This document shows, one piece after another, positions 1-9,865 of a stretch of 61,918 bases of DNA. The notes beneath the pieces are model-generated. The model made no database searches. It was given only the letters and a program-made list of their open reading frames with translations, and was not told where the DNA came from. Each line of letters starts with the position of its first letter. The stretch's first letter is position 1. The translations under genes and the position numbers were made by a program. Source of the stretch: Campylobacterales bacterium (GTDB lineage Bacteria > Campylobacterota > Campylobacteria > Campylobacterales > Sulfurimonadaceae); NCBI GenBank assembly GCA_016938735.1, contig JAFGUB010000061.1, positions 1-61,918 on the forward strand, in the 5' to 3' direction.

Positions 1-126
1 ACCCATGCAAAAAGAGTTCAGTTGGTGGCAAGCTCAAATGAAAAGAGCTGCTTGATTTCTTTGTACCATGAAGAGTTGACAGATCAATATTGTTGTGGTT
101 CAAAATCCAGCCATTCTTTGTATGCA
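1..126. other. Left edge, no gene recognised
   Basis: This stretch lies downstream of the stop codon of the minus-strand glycosyltransferase. I see no convincing reading frame or hairpin in it. It may contain the end of a neighbouring gene cut by the window edge. Confidence 0.4.
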
Positions 127-2178
127 TCATTCCCCCAAAAGATCTATGAATCCCGAAAGATGCATCTCAGAATTAAAAAATTCCATTTGTTGACGATTCA
201 GATTCCGATACGCCTCGCACAACTGTGTGTCGCTAAGAAAATCTGACACCCGTTGCACATACTCCTCATCAGTCGCTGCGTAACGGTGCACTCCAAGTGG
301 CTCGCCTTTACAGAGCTTATCCGCTTCGCAATAGCCGTAGCGCTTGAAAAATACGTTCACTTTTGTATCTGTTTCAAGCGACGCTCTAGCATGCTCGAGA
401 TAATCCGTATCTTCAGTTTTCTGGACAAATATCCCACCTTTCGCCATGTATTCCTGAAGCGCCTCCCCGCCACTTGCCGGAAAAGTGTTGAGCCATACCT
501 CAATGATCGCACCATACACATGTGGGTCCACAAATCCAGGCATAAAAAAGCGCGATTCAAATCCCAACTCCCGCACTTTTTTGAGAATGCCCTGCGTCTC
601 CCCGCTACCCGCCGCAATGTAAATCGTATTGGGAAATTTTTCCATGATACGCGCCACTGCCTCAAGATAACCCTGATGATCCACTTTTATCAAGCGACCG
701 ATCGTACCCAAAATGGTTACATTTTGGGGATAGCGTGAGCGTTCTGCGGCGATCTTTTTCGGATCAACCTGCGGGGTGTAATACGATGTAATACGCATTG
801 GCACATCAAAGACTTCGTAGGGATACGGATAGTTAAGATTCCTGATATGCGTGATGCGCTTATCGATGCCCTCGACATCGTACACAAAATTTCCGTGACT
901 CCAAAAGTACTGCTGCGCAACACTCCGAGTGGAGAGCAAAAAATTACCTATAGGCATATTGTTGCTCGCAATGATCAGTAAGCCAATTCCGTTTTCCTGC
1001 ATGGCATGACGAATCGCGAGGGCACGTCCGAGGTGACTTTGATAGCTGCTTTGAAGATTTAAAGATACGAATGCACTCTCTATCACCACTGCCCCATGTC
1101 GTTCAAACTCCTTAATACACACTGCATCGTCAAGACTTTTTTCAACCATAGCCATTGAATAGACCTGAAGCTCATATTGAGCGGGAAAAACTTCGAATTC
1201 GCTAAGAGCCCATACAAGCGAAGCCTCGACTTTAAACGGAGCATTGAGCACAATGCGATCTTTGAGCAGAGCTACCCGCTTTCGGCTTCGCGAAGGCATA
1301 TTTTGCAGTACCGGCAGATTTATCGTGCCCCACGCAGCATAATATTTGGATGCAGGAATTTCCACATCCCGATTAAAATCTTCAAACTCTTCTTGTGTCT
1401 GTGAGGCATTCAGATAGAGATGACTCATCAGAAAATGCAAATGCATCACTGTCTCGATATGCTGCACATCACCGAGATAGACCCTAAACAATTCTAAAAG
1501 CTTTGGATAGATTTTCTCTTTCCAGAGTAAATGATTCTCATAGCCCGAAAGCTTCCAGAAAAATCCGAGAACCCAGACGAAGAGCGTATGGCGCTGATGC
1601 TCACTTCGGACGGTGTAGGCTGAAATGTTGAGCGCACGTTCGATTGCGGGAGCGACAGTGTCAAAGCCGATTTCATGCGCGCCCAAGAAATCGCCAAGCT
1701 GTTTGGCATCCCGATCCATAGTGCTATAGGCCTTTCCATCAAAGAAAAGATGCTCTGAAAGAAAAAACATCAGACCTTCTTCCCCATCACCATTGATGAA
1801 GCGCAGAATGAAAATCAGGTGAGCAAACAGGTATTTCTCTTTTTGTGCTTCATGATATCCATGGTAAGCATCCAAGAGTATCGGTAGCAACTTGTCTATA
1901 CGCGGGTCAGGCTGCAGATCAACCCCGCGAAAGAGAAAAAAGAGGTTGATATAATTGTTGTCAATCAAGTCACCTTGATGAACAAAGTTGACAATCTGTG
2001 CTCTGAGTGCATAAAGTGTCCAGCTGAAAAGCGCCTTATCTGCACTGCGCATGATGGCATGGTGTTCATAGAAAAATCCAAGCTGCTGCTGCAATAGTTG
2101 TTCAAATGCTTCACGCGGCAGCCCTGACTCTAGTATGCCACAAAGCTGCACCCAGCGCTCTTTGATTTCATGTATCAT
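127..2178 (-). CDS. Glycosyltransferase-like protein, probable flagellin or surface glycan modification
   Basis: A 683-residue protein. The first 450 or so residues are helical and unlike a catalytic domain. The last 200 residues look like a GT-B fold of the GT4/GT41 (O-GlcNAc transferase) type: a beta-strand and glycine turn (TILGTIGRL, about residue 490), a second Rossmann core (IYIAAGSG), then a donor-site region with FMPGFVDP and TFPASGGEALQEYMA. The start overlaps the end of the Maf gene upstream by 11 bases, so the two are probably co-translated. Position beside Maf and flagellin suggests O-glycosylation of flagellin, for example with a pseudaminic-acid-type sugar; that is inference from context. 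No signal peptide is seen, so it should be cytoplasmic. The substrate cannot be read from the sequence. Confidence 0.72.
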   Translation of the reverse strand: MIHEIKERWVQLCGILESGLPREAFEQLLQQQLGFFYEHHAIMRSADKALFSWTLYALRAQIVNFVHQGDLIDNNYINLFFLFRGVDLQPDPRIDKLLPILLDAYHGYHEAQKEKYLFAHLIFILRFINGDGEEGLMFFLSEHLFFDGKAYSTMDRDAKQLGDFLGAHEIGFDTVAPAIERALNISAYTVRSEHQRHTLFVWVLGFFWKLSGYENHLLWKEKIYPKLLELFRVYLGDVQHIETVMHLHFLMSHLYLNASQTQEEFEDFNRDVEIPASKYYAAWGTINLPVLQNMPSRSRKRVALLKDRIVLNAPFKVEASLVWALSEFEVFPAQYELQVYSMAMVEKSLDDAVCIKEFERHGAVVIESAFVSLNLQSSYQSHLGRALAIRHAMQENGIGLLIIASNNMPIGNFLLSTRSVAQQYFWSHGNFVYDVEGIDKRITHIRNLNYPYPYEVFDVPMRITSYYTPQVDPKKIAAERSRYPQNVTILGTIGRLIKVDHQGYLEAVARIMEKFPNTIYIAAGSGETQGILKKVRELGFESRFFMPGFVDPHVYGAIIEVWLNTFPASGGEALQEYMAKGGIFVQKTEDTDYLEHARASLETDTKVNVFFKRYGYCEADKLCKGEPLGVHRYAATDEEYVQRVSDFLSDTQLCEAYRNLNRQQMEFFNSEMHLSGFIDLLGE

Positions 2179-4006
2179 AATGACTCCCCTGTCGCTTTAT
2201 GGCGACGAGCATTGCTTCGACACAGCCTGCAAAAGAGAACAGCAGCTCTTTATAAAGCTCTGTCAGAGCGTCACGCACCTTGACAACATCGTCTTGTGCC
2301 ACCGGCTTCATGACACTTAGCTCGGCAATACGCATCTCCAGATGAAAGATCATCGCCTGCGTCGCTTCTTCAAGAATTTGACGGTGTTTTGCATCATGCA
2401 TAGTCTGGACAAAACGCTCGGCTTCGACAAGTAACGTCTGTATCTGCTCCCCTGTTTTGATTTGATTAAGCGCTAAAAAGTGCTTCTCTGCTGCCGCCTT
2501 GACTTCAAGAAGTATTTTCTCTATCGATTTTTTTGCCTCACGCGCCTTTCTTAATGCCAACTTTAAGTCACTTTTCTTCGTTGCTTGAAGCACAATCGGC
2601 TTTTTGACCTCTTTATTGCGGTATTTCGTGACTGCTTCTGAAAAAGGCATCTCCACCGCACCGTGAATGCGTGCGCCCCCCTCTGTAGCATTGATGGTCT
2701 CCATGCGTGCCGATGTTTCACGAATATCGGTTTCAAAAAAATTCCTAAAACCATTCCATATCTGACTCGTTCTTATTGTTCCGTTTCCGCCATAACGAAC
2801 CACCTCCAAGTCGCTGGGCTTGAACTTCACCTCATCTTCACCGAATACATGCCCTTGCGCATGGGAATGCCCACTCTCTGCATAGGCCAGATCTTGCCCG
2901 ATCAGCACACAATGTTTAAAACCACTATGATAAATGATTTCATAAGCCATATTCGCTGCACTCATCCCGATGCCTACATACCCCCAAGCATCAAGCCCAA
3001 ATGCCTGCATGAACCCAAAAGGACGCATACTCATCTGAATGGTGCCACCTTTGATGCTTCGAATGACTTCAGGATGTTGCAAAGAGCTAAGCGCGAATAC
3101 CACGCTTTCATGATATTTTTCATCCGTTTCCTTGAAAAAACGGCTGCTTAATACAACACGTTCCATCGAAACTACGATATCCGGACGAATGTCATAACGG
3201 CTTAGTACAGGGAAACTGGCATCGACAGCTACGATCGTCACATAAGGGGCCACCTCCTTAAGCAAGGGAAGCTGCTTCGTCAAAGAAGGACCGGTGGAAA
3301 CCAAAACTGCCAACGACGTATTCCCGGCCTTCCTAAACAGCTCGTGCAGTGTCGGTGTTTGCACCATCATCTCTACATGCCGAAAATGGTGCTCAAGCCC
3401 GATTAGCGTATCGGTTACATCATTACCAACCGATGTTATCACATGCTGCAATGCCTCAATGCAGAGCCTATTAAAACGCTGCAGAATCTCAGCATAACGA
3501 TCGTAATAGCGTGCCGCAGTCAGTACTTTAAAGACTCTAGCGTAGCGCTTTACATCGTTATCGCCAAAAAGAGAGCGAATGGAGGCAAAGTCCAGTGACT
3601 CCGTACCGATTAATACCAAACGCGATGCTAAGATGTCCTGCTCAAAATCGAAAAGGTTTAAGACGATCCAGAGAATTTCAGGCTCTGGTTCACACACAAC
3701 CAAACGTTTATGCTGCGGATTTTTAAGAAGTGTTTCAACCAAGGCTCCATTGCCTATCCCAAAGAGATACAAGAACGGATAGTCGGTGTATTGAGCAAAA
3801 TCCTCCAAGCTGCTCACTAGAGCTTCTGTAGGACGTTCCTCATACAGAGGTATAAAAGAGCGTTTGTCAATAAGATTTAAGGTTTCACGCCGCTCTGCTT
3901 CCATGTGCACGTCAAATACTTGATTGGTCGCAAACTGCGCCAGGGTGGTCACCAAAGGAAGATTTTTGTTTTGAAGAACACGAAGATTTTTTTGAAGAAA
4001 AGACAC
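2168..4006 (-). CDS. Maf (motility accessory factor) family protein, DUF115/MptE-like domain
   Basis: A 612-residue protein with the MAF_flag10/DUF115 core at about residues 205-380. The telling motif is LAVLVSTGPSLTKQLPLL near residue 232, followed by VDASFPVL and DIRPDIVVSMERV. In Campylobacter, Helicobacter and Aeromonas, Maf proteins are needed to add nonulosonic acids to flagellin. The chosen start is a GTG preceded by AGGAAGG at 4-5 bases spacing. The gene lies about 100 bases downstream of flagellin on the same strand and overlaps the putative glycosyltransferase by 11 bases, so the three form a flagellin plus flagellin-modification unit. The C-terminal third is a long charged helical region (about residues 470-600) of unknown role. 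Family assignment is firm; the exact sugar is not known. Confidence 0.85.
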   Translation of the reverse strand: MSFLQKNLRVLQNKNLPLVTTLAQFATNQVFDVHMEAERRETLNLIDKRSFIPLYEERPTEALVSSLEDFAQYTDYPFLYLFGIGNGALVETLLKNPQHKRLVVCEPEPEILWIVLNLFDFEQDILASRLVLIGTESLDFASIRSLFGDNDVKRYARVFKVLTAARYYDRYAEILQRFNRLCIEALQHVITSVGNDVTDTLIGLEHHFRHVEMMVQTPTLHELFRKAGNTSLAVLVSTGPSLTKQLPLLKEVAPYVTIVAVDASFPVLSRYDIRPDIVVSMERVVLSSRFFKETDEKYHESVVFALSSLQHPEVIRSIKGGTIQMSMRPFGFMQAFGLDAWGYVGIGMSAANMAYEIIYHSGFKHCVLIGQDLAYAESGHSHAQGHVFGEDEVKFKPSDLEVVRYGGNGTIRTSQIWNGFRNFFETDIRETSARMETINATEGGARIHGAVEMPFSEAVTKYRNKEVKKPIVLQATKKSDLKLALRKAREAKKSIEKILLEVKAAAEKHFLALNQIKTGEQIQTLLVEAERFVQTMHDAKHRQILEEATQAMIFHLEMRIAELSVMKPVAQDDVVKVRDALTELYKELLFSFAGCVEAMLVAIKRQGSHYDT

Positions 4007-4064
4007 GAAAACCTTCCTGAAACCGGGTTGCTCTTTTTAAGCAAAAAATATTCCAGAAAGTCCA

Positions 4065-4089
4065 CTTAGGAGAATGTGTATCTCCTAAG
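4065..4089 (-). terminator. Hairpin after flagellin
   Basis: A perfect 9-bp inverted repeat (CTTAGGAGA at 4065-4073, TCTCCTAAG at 4081-4089) with a 7-base loop lies 17 bases past the flagellin stop. No strong T-run follows on the minus strand, so it may stabilise the 3' end of the abundant flagellin mRNA and allow partial readthrough into maf as well as terminate. Confidence 0.55.
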
Positions 4090-4106
4090 CTTTTAAAGAC
4101 TCAAAA

Positions 4107-5564
4107 CTACTGAAGCAGTCTGAGTACGTTTTGTTGTACTGAGTTGGCCTGACTCATAGCGTAAGAACCTGACTGCGCAAGAATATTGAACTTGCTAAAG
4201 TTCGCAGACTCTGCAGCAAAGTCAACATCACGAATCTGTGATTCGGCCGCCTTCACATTGACCTGAGTGATGGTAATATTGTTGATCGTAGAGGTCATCT
4301 GATTCTGAGCCGAACCGATATCAGAACGGATCTTATCCAGTGTACGGGTCGCAGACTCTGCGACGCTGATCATCGCTTGGGCACCGGCATAGGTAGTGAC
4401 ACCGGCAGAAAGTGTCTGGCTGGCATTGATCACATTCGCATTGGCTACCGCACCCATTGCAATGGCTTCGGTATTCGTCAATTCACTCATCATGTCACGT
4501 AAACCAATACTTGCATTGGTAAATGCACCTGTAAAGGCACCTGTAAATGACATGTTAATGTCTGCAGCACCTAATTTGGTCATAGTCAGACGTCCAACCT
4601 GATTGCCATCAGCAATCAAGCCTACAGTTCCCAGACCGCTAACTTGAATCGCACGACCGTCAGTCGAGGTCAGCTCCAAGCGTCCGCGTTCATCCGTACT
4701 TGCCTGAACACCGGTTGTTGTCGTGAACTGGTTGATCGCATCAACCAAAACCCCAGAACTGTCATTGTCCTTGACATCAAGGGAACTTGCCACTACAGTA
4801 CCGTTGATCGTCAGGTTTGTGACGGTACCGGGTGCGATTACTGCAGTACCCGTCATGACGTTAGTCCAGCTGGCTTTCACACCTGTCAGATCTGAGTTTT
4901 TATTGATCACCTCCGCCAACGCACCGATACCCGTACCTGCGGACGTACTCATAACGACCGCTTCGAGCGCCGTAGCATTACCTTCAGCATCGGTATATGT
5001 CGCAGTTACAGCAGCCAAGGTCGTTTCTACGGCGCTGGTTTCAAAACGCGTCTGCCCGATTTTATCTGAACTTGTGGCACCGATAGACATATTGATTGTC
5101 TGATTGCTATAGGCTCCAACTTGAAATGAGGCGTTAGTAAACTGCCCGGACAACAGCGCTTTGCCATTAAAAGATGTTGTCCCTGCGATGTTATCAAGAG
5201 ACTCAACCAAACGCTTGATGTCTGCTTGAAGCGCTTTACGTGATTCAGCACTCTGACCCTCTTGAGCCGATTGAGTTGCTTTAGTTTTGATGCGGTCTAG
5301 AATCTGAATCTGCTCATCCATTGCCTTATCTGCAATCTGCGCCATACCGACTCCATCGTTCGCATTTGCGATCGCTTGACCAAGTGCAGATGCTTGTGAA
5401 CGAAGACTGTCTGCAATCGCCATACCCGATGCGTCATCGGCTGCACTATTAATGCGAAGACCTGAGCTCAATTTTGAGAGTGAGCTATCTAAATTTCTGT
5501 TATTCAACGCAGACGCGGCATGAGCGTTCATCGCCGCGATGTTGGTGTTAATACGGAATCCCAT
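4107..5564 (-). CDS. flaA: Flagellin
   Basis: A 485-residue flagellin. The conserved N-terminal D0/D1 part starts [18 protein letters not shown] and contains the [20 protein letters not shown] block. The C-terminal D0 ends [22 protein letters not shown]-like, with [12 protein letters not shown] just before. The centre (about residues 180-390) is the variable surface-exposed D2/D3 part, rich in Thr, Ser and Ala, as expected for a flagellin glycosylated on Ser/Thr. The start has an AAAGGA Shine-Dalgarno and a sigma-28 promoter further upstream. Only one flagellin copy is present here; many relatives carry two. The symbol flaA is by family analogy. Confidence 0.95.
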   Translation of the reverse strand: MGFRINTNIAAMNAHAASALNNRNLDSSLSKLSSGLRINSAADDASGMAIADSLRSQASALGQAIANANDGVGMAQIADKAMDEQIQILDRIKTKATQSAQEGQSAESRKALQADIKRLVESLDNIAGTTSFNGKALLSGQFTNASFQVGAYSNQTINMSIGATSSDKIGQTRFETSAVETTLAAVTATYTDAEGNATALEAVVMSTSAGTGIGALAEVINKNSDLTGVKASWTNVMTGTAVIAPGTVTNLTINGTVVASSLDVKDNDSSGVLVDAINQFTTTTGVQASTDERGRLELTSTDGRAIQVSGLGTVGLIADGNQVGRLTMTKLGAADINMSFTGAFTGAFTNASIGLRDMMSELTNTEAIAMGAVANANVINASQTLSAGVTTYAGAQAMISVAESATRTLDKIRSDIGSAQNQMTSTINNITITQVNVKAAESQIRDVDFAAESANFSKFNILAQSGSYAMSQANSVQQNVLRLLQ

Positions 5565-5630
5565 TGTAAATCCTTTAAGGGAAGAGCCTCTTTGGCTCTG
5601 TCAAATTAAGCATCCTTGCTTCTACTGACT

Positions 5631-5657
5631 AGATCGGCAGCCCAAAATTCTACTTTA
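5631..5657 (-). promoter_or_regulatory. Sigma-28 (FliA) promoter of flagellin
   Basis: Read on the minus strand: TAAAGTAG (5650-5657), an 11-base spacer, then GCCGATCT (5631-5638). This matches the FliA consensus TAAAGTTT-N11-GCCGATAA in spacing and in most bases. It lies 67 bases upstream of the flagellin ATG and faces away from topA. Confidence 0.85.
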
Positions 5658-5710
5658 GGGTTTTGGAAAATTTTTTTGATACACTTTCACACTTTTTGCA
5701 CGTCGGCAAC

Positions 5711-5716
5711 TATAAT
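5711..5716 (+). promoter_or_regulatory. Probable -10 box of topA
   Basis: TATAAT lies 21 bases upstream of the proposed TTG start of topA. A T-rich stretch upstream (5671-5697) replaces a clear -35 box, as is usual for the housekeeping sigma factor of Campylobacterota. A start here would exclude the upstream ATG at 5663. Confidence 0.55.
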
Positions 5717-5737
5717 ATTGAGAACACAGGAACACCA

Positions 5738-7948
5738 TTGCAGCTTATCATCGTCGAATCACCCGCCAAGGCCAAAACCATCAAAAACTTTTTGGGCCGT
5801 GAGTATGAGGTGATCGCCTCCAAAGGCCATATCCGCGACCTTCCGCAGGCGCGTTTTGGCATCAAGATCGAAAACGACCGGTTTGTCCCCGAGTACAGCG
5901 TCTCCAAAGAGAACGCCGCCACGCTGAAGCAGATCATGACGCTGGCCAAAACAGCCGATCAAATCTACCTCGCGACCGACGAAGACCGCGAAGGAGAGGC
6001 AATCGGCTGGCACATCGCGCACGCGCTGGGACGCGATCCGCTCACCTTGCCGCGCATCGTCTTTCACGAGATCACCAAAACTGCCATCATGCACGCGCTC
6101 GAGGCACCGCGCAGCATCGACATGAACCGCGTCAACGCCCAGCAGACACGCCGTTTGCTTGACCGCATCGTCGGCTACAAGCTCTCGCCGCTGCTCAGCT
6201 CCAAGATCCAAAAAGGGCTCTCCGGCGGGCGCGTACAATCCTCCACGCTCAAAATCGTCGTAGACCGCGAACGCGAAATCCGCGCCTTTGTACCGCAGGA
6301 GTACTGGAGCATCGACACCCTTTTTGCCCCAAGTATCGAAGCCAATCTGGTCGGTTTTGAGGGCGAGAAGATCGAAAAACTCTCGATTGCCAACGAAGAG
6401 CGCGCCGCGTATGTCTTACATGTAATAGAAAAAGAGGCGTTTAAGGTGCACGCCATCGAGACCAAAGAGCGCAAAAGCGCCACGCCGCCCCCTTTTATGA
6501 CCTCGACGCTCCAACAGACTGCTTCTAGTCGTCTAAGCCTTTCGCCCAAAAAGACCATGATGATCGCCCAGACCCTCTATGAAGGGGTACAAACCCCCGA
6601 TGGCATCTCAGGCGTCATCACCTACATGCGTACCGACTCACTCAACCTTGCGCACGAAGCGGTCGAATCGGCCAGAGCGCACATTATGCAGCGTTACGGC
6701 AAAGCCTATCTGCCCGAGCAGGCGAAGGTATACACCAAAAAAGCCAAAGGGGCGCAAGAGGCGCACGAAGCGATCCGCCCGACCATGGTGGAGTTTACTC
6801 CTGAAATTGCCGAAAAATACCTAAAACCCGACGAGCTCAAACTCTACCGCCTCATCTACAACCGCTTTTTGGCCTGCCAGATGAACGACGCGCGCTTTGA
6901 GCAGCAGAGCATCACCTTTTTAAGCCCCAAGGCCGAATACCGCGCGACGGGGCGCAAACTGCTCTTTGACGGTTTTTATATTTTAGAGGGCAGCGACGAT
7001 AAAGACAAACTGCTCCCCACACTCAAAGAGGGCGACAACGCCGCTATCGAGAGCATCAAACCCGTCCAACACTTCACCGAGCCCCCTGCGCGCTACTCCG
7101 AAGCGAGTCTGATCAAAAAACTCGAAGCGGAGGGGATCGGTCGTCCCTCCACCTACGCGCCCACCATCTCCACGCTCCAAGCACGCGAATACATCACCCT
7201 AGAGAAGCGCCAAATCGTCCCGACAGAGATTGCCTTTACAGTCACAGAGATTTTGGAGCAGCACTTTGAAGAGATCGTCGATTCGGGCTTTACCGCCGGC
7301 ATGGAAGAGCTGCTCGACGACGTCGCCGAAGAGGGCAAAGATTGGCAAAAGGTACTGCGCGACTTCTACGGTCCCTTTAGCGAAAAGATCGAGCAGGGCA
7401 AAAGCGCCATCAAAAGCCAAAAAACGGCCACCCCGATCGGACGGCAGTGCCCCAAATGCGGCGCTGAACTGCTGCTGCGCTCGGGCCGCTTCGGCGAGTT
7501 CATCGCCTGCAGCGCCTATCCTAAATGCAAATACACCGAGCAAGTCGGCGGTGAAGAGAAAGCCCAAGAGAGAGAGCCTGAAGAGATCAGCGACGAAAAG
7601 TGCGACAAATGCGGCAGTGCGATGCTCATCAAAAACGGGCGCAACGGCAAGTTTCTGGCCTGTAGCGCTTACCCCAAATGCCGCAACACCCGATCGCTCG
7701 AAGCGCCCAAAAGCTCAGGCGTCCCCTGCCCGCTCTGCGGCGGCAAGCTGCTGTGGCGCACCTCCAAGCGCGGCGCGTTCTGGGGTTGTGAAAACTACCC
7801 CAAATGTACCTTTATTTCCAAATTCGAGCCCTCCGGCAAAAAATGCACGCAAGAGGGGTGTGAAGGCATTCTGGCGCAGCGCACCTACCGTGGCAAAGAG
7901 GTCTTTGAATGCCTTACATGTAAGACCCGTACGCCGGTTGAGGAGTAG
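5738..7948 (+). CDS. topA: DNA topoisomerase I (type IA)
   Basis: Relaxes negative supercoils by transient single-strand cleavage. The TOPRIM domain is at the N-terminus (LIIVESPAKAKTI, then ATDEDREGEAIGWH, the acidic metal site). The catalytic tyrosine lies in GVITYMRTDS at about residue 296. The C-terminus holds three full four-cysteine zinc ribbons (CPKCG...C...PKC, CDKCG..., CPLCGG...) and a fourth, looser one ending CLTCKTRTP. I choose the TTG at 5738, which gives 736 residues: it has AGGAA five bases upstream, sits just before the conserved LIIVESPAKAK strand, and follows a TATAAT box. An in-frame ATG at 5663 would add 25 unconserved residues. Two TTACATGTAA copies lie inside the gene (6416, 7914), one encoding part of the last zinc ribbon. 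Confidence 0.95.
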   Translation: MQLIIVESPAKAKTIKNFLGREYEVIASKGHIRDLPQARFGIKIENDRFVPEYSVSKENAATLKQIMTLAKTADQIYLATDEDREGEAIGWHIAHALGRDPLTLPRIVFHEITKTAIMHALEAPRSIDMNRVNAQQTRRLLDRIVGYKLSPLLSSKIQKGLSGGRVQSSTLKIVVDREREIRAFVPQEYWSIDTLFAPSIEANLVGFEGEKIEKLSIANEERAAYVLHVIEKEAFKVHAIETKERKSATPPPFMTSTLQQTASSRLSLSPKKTMMIAQTLYEGVQTPDGISGVITYMRTDSLNLAHEAVESARAHIMQRYGKAYLPEQAKVYTKKAKGAQEAHEAIRPTMVEFTPEIAEKYLKPDELKLYRLIYNRFLACQMNDARFEQQSITFLSPKAEYRATGRKLLFDGFYILEGSDDKDKLLPTLKEGDNAAIESIKPVQHFTEPPARYSEASLIKKLEAEGIGRPSTYAPTISTLQAREYITLEKRQIVPTEIAFTVTEILEQHFEEIVDSGFTAGMEELLDDVAEEGKDWQKVLRDFYGPFSEKIEQGKSAIKSQKTATPIGRQCPKCGAELLLRSGRFGEFIACSAYPKCKYTEQVGGEEKAQEREPEEISDEKCDKCGSAMLIKNGRNGKFLACSAYPKCRNTRSLEAPKSSGVPCPLCGGKLLWRTSKRGAFWGCENYPKCTFISKFEPSGKKCTQEGCEGILAQRTYRGKEVFECLTCKTRTPVEE

Positions 7949-7951
7949 GGC

Positions 7952-8467
7952 GTGACCATCGGATTACTCTCCGACACCCACCGCCGCAGTGACTATGCCA
8001 AGACGGCCATAACGCATCTGCTGGATGCGGGAGCAGAGTTTCTGATCCACGCCGGAGATATCGGCGAAAAGGCGACGCTTGATCTGCTTGAGCGCAGCGG
8101 CAAGCGCTACGTTGCGGTTTATGGCAACAACGATGCCGCGCTGACGCACTACCACAATGCCTATGCACTGGTACAAGAACCCTACCTCTTCAAGTTGGCC
8201 GACACCACCTTTAAACTGATGCACCTCCCCTTTTACCTCACCCCTGATGCCGACGTGGTGATTTTCGGCCACACCCACGCCTTTGAGTGCGACTACAAAG
8301 GCAACACCCTCTATCTCAACCCCGGCGAGACCTGCGCGCGCAACAAAGACCTCAGCGAATGCGCGCTGCTGCGCCTTAGCCATGAGCGCTTCGACGTCAC
8401 CTACTACAGCCGCAGCAGCGCGCAAAGCACTTTTGACGCGCAGCACTTTAGCTATGAACGGCGGTAA
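7952..8467 (+). CDS. YfcE/MJ0936-type metallophosphoesterase
   Basis: A 171-residue calcineurin-like phosphodiesterase of the small YfcE family. Metal-binding motifs are in order: LLSDTHRR (D-x-H), IHAGDIG (G-D), YGNNDA (G-N-x-D, usually GNCD) and FGHTHAF (G-H-T-H), with the family signature LNPGETCA near the end. The GTG start lies three bases past the topA stop, with AGGAG overlapping the end of topA, so the two are co-transcribed. Members hydrolyse cyclic or model phosphodiesters in vitro; the physiological substrate is not known. Confidence 0.85.
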   Translation: MTIGLLSDTHRRSDYAKTAITHLLDAGAEFLIHAGDIGEKATLDLLERSGKRYVAVYGNNDAALTHYHNAYALVQEPYLFKLADTTFKLMHLPFYLTPDADVVIFGHTHAFECDYKGNTLYLNPGETCARNKDLSECALLRLSHERFDVTYYSRSSAQSTFDAQHFSYERR

Positions 8468-8471
8468 TGCG

Positions 8472-9326
8472 ATGCAAAAGATCTTTCTCTGCTCCATCAG
8501 CAACATCAACAGCGGTACATGTAACGAAGATTGCAAATTCTGCTCCCAAAGCGTGCGCTACCGCGCCAAAATCGAGCGTTACGTCCGAAAGCCGATTCCC
8601 GCCATCGTCGAAGAGGCGCGCGCATTAGAGCGTCTTGGAGCTTTGGGCTTTTGCCTTGTGACCGCCCAAAAGGGGCTGGATGACAAGACACTGGAGTTTG
8701 TCTGCGAAGTGGCACGAACGGTCAAGGCCGAAGTCCCCAGACTGCGCCTTATCGCCTGCAACGGCACCGCGACGCTAGAGCAGCTTCAAGAGCTCAAGCG
8801 GGCGGGCATCAGCGCTTACAACCACAACTTAGAGACCTCCGAAGCCTTCTATCCGCAGATCTGCACCACCCATCCATGGAGCGAGCGCTTTGAGACCTGC
8901 GAGCAGGTACGCCGCGCGGGACTGAGCCTCATCTGCGGCGGCATCTTCGGTCTGGGCGAAACCCAACAAGACCGCCTTGAGATGCTCGAATCAATCCGCT
9001 CCTTGCACCCCGTCTCCGTACCGCTTAACTTCTACCACCCCAACCCCGCTCTACCGCTCAACCCGCCCAAGCTCAGCGTCGATGAGGCACTAGAGTTGAT
9101 CCGAATCTCACGGCGCGTGCTGAGTGATGTCGATCGTATCATGATCGCCGGCGGACGCGAAATCACCTTTGGAGCACGCCAAGAGGAGATTTTCGAGGCC
9201 GGAGCCAACAGTATCGTGATCGGTAACTACCTTACCACCCTAGGCCGTGACGCCCATGAAGACCTGCAGATGCTTGGCCGCCTCGGGTTTGTCGTTGCCA
9301 CCGATACGCAAGTAGCGCGCCCATGA
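8472..9326 (+). CDS. bioB: Biotin synthase, radical SAM
   Basis: Inserts sulfur into dethiobiotin, the last step of biotin synthesis. The radical-SAM triad is Cys17, Cys21, Cys24 in GTCNEDCKFC. Other BioB motifs are YNHNLETSEAFY, CGGIFGLGE and PLNFYHPNP. At 284 residues it is the short form found in Campylobacterota. I choose the ATG at 8472 (GGCGG at 7 bases); an ATG at 8454 overlaps the preceding gene and has no ribosome site. The gene begins five bases after the phosphodiesterase stop and ends with an ATGA overlap with the next gene. A TACATGTA core falls exactly on the first catalytic cysteine codon. Confidence 0.93.
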   Translation: MQKIFLCSISNINSGTCNEDCKFCSQSVRYRAKIERYVRKPIPAIVEEARALERLGALGFCLVTAQKGLDDKTLEFVCEVARTVKAEVPRLRLIACNGTATLEQLQELKRAGISAYNHNLETSEAFYPQICTTHPWSERFETCEQVRRAGLSLICGGIFGLGETQQDRLEMLESIRSLHPVSVPLNFYHPNPALPLNPPKLSVDEALELIRISRRVLSDVDRIMIAGGREITFGARQEEIFEAGANSIVIGNYLTTLGRDAHEDLQMLGRLGFVVATDTQVARP

Positions 9327-9856
9327 GCCGCTCCTTGCTGCTTGATCTTGCCAGAGCCTCGATTGAAGAGGTGCTCGAAGCGCAGCGCAGTATCGACACC
9401 GAAGCCCTCAAGCGTGAACACCCTGTTTTGAACACCCCCATGGCCACCGCCATCACTCTGATGCTAGGCAACGAGGTGCGCGCACACTATTGCTCGCTTC
9501 ATGCAACCAAACCACTCATCGACGATCTGATCTACAACGCCAAAGTCGCGGCCTTTGAATCTCCCCACACGCCACCGCTCAGCACCTCGGAGTATTTACA
9601 TGTAAGCGTTACCATTCATCTATTGGGTGCGCTTGAGCCCATCGAAGCAGACACGATTAACGCCCCCTGCAGCCTACTGATGCGCCATGGTGATCAAGAG
9701 GCGTACATCTTCGAAACGTCATGGCAGGAACGCAAAGCCGCAGAGGTGCTTGATGATCTGCGCACGCTGCTGGGGCTTGACGCGAAAAGCCGCGTGGAGC
9801 TCTTTCACTTTTCGCTTCAAAGCGCGACCGATCTGCCGATGTTACGGCATATATAA
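9323..9856 (+). CDS. AMMECR1-domain protein
   Basis: A 177-residue protein that fits the AMMECR1 fold: a central VRAHYCSLHATKPLIDDLIYNAKVAA-like segment takes the place of the RGCIGTL region, followed by PPLSTSEYLHVSVTIHLLG, which matches the family's PLS..EL..L.IEVS pattern. The N-terminal glycine-rich RGCIG loop is not well kept, so assignment is moderate. In bacteria the domain often accompanies MEMO and radical-SAM proteins, and here it directly follows BioB with a 4-base ATGA overlap. Function unknown; translational coupling with bioB is clear. Confidence 0.65.
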   Translation: MSRSLLLDLARASIEEVLEAQRSIDTEALKREHPVLNTPMATAITLMLGNEVRAHYCSLHATKPLIDDLIYNAKVAAFESPHTPPLSTSEYLHVSVTIHLLGALEPIEADTINAPCSLLMRHGDQEAYIFETSWQERKAAEVLDDLRTLLGLDAKSRVELFHFSLQSATDLPMLRHI

Positions 9857-9865
9857 GGAGTTATT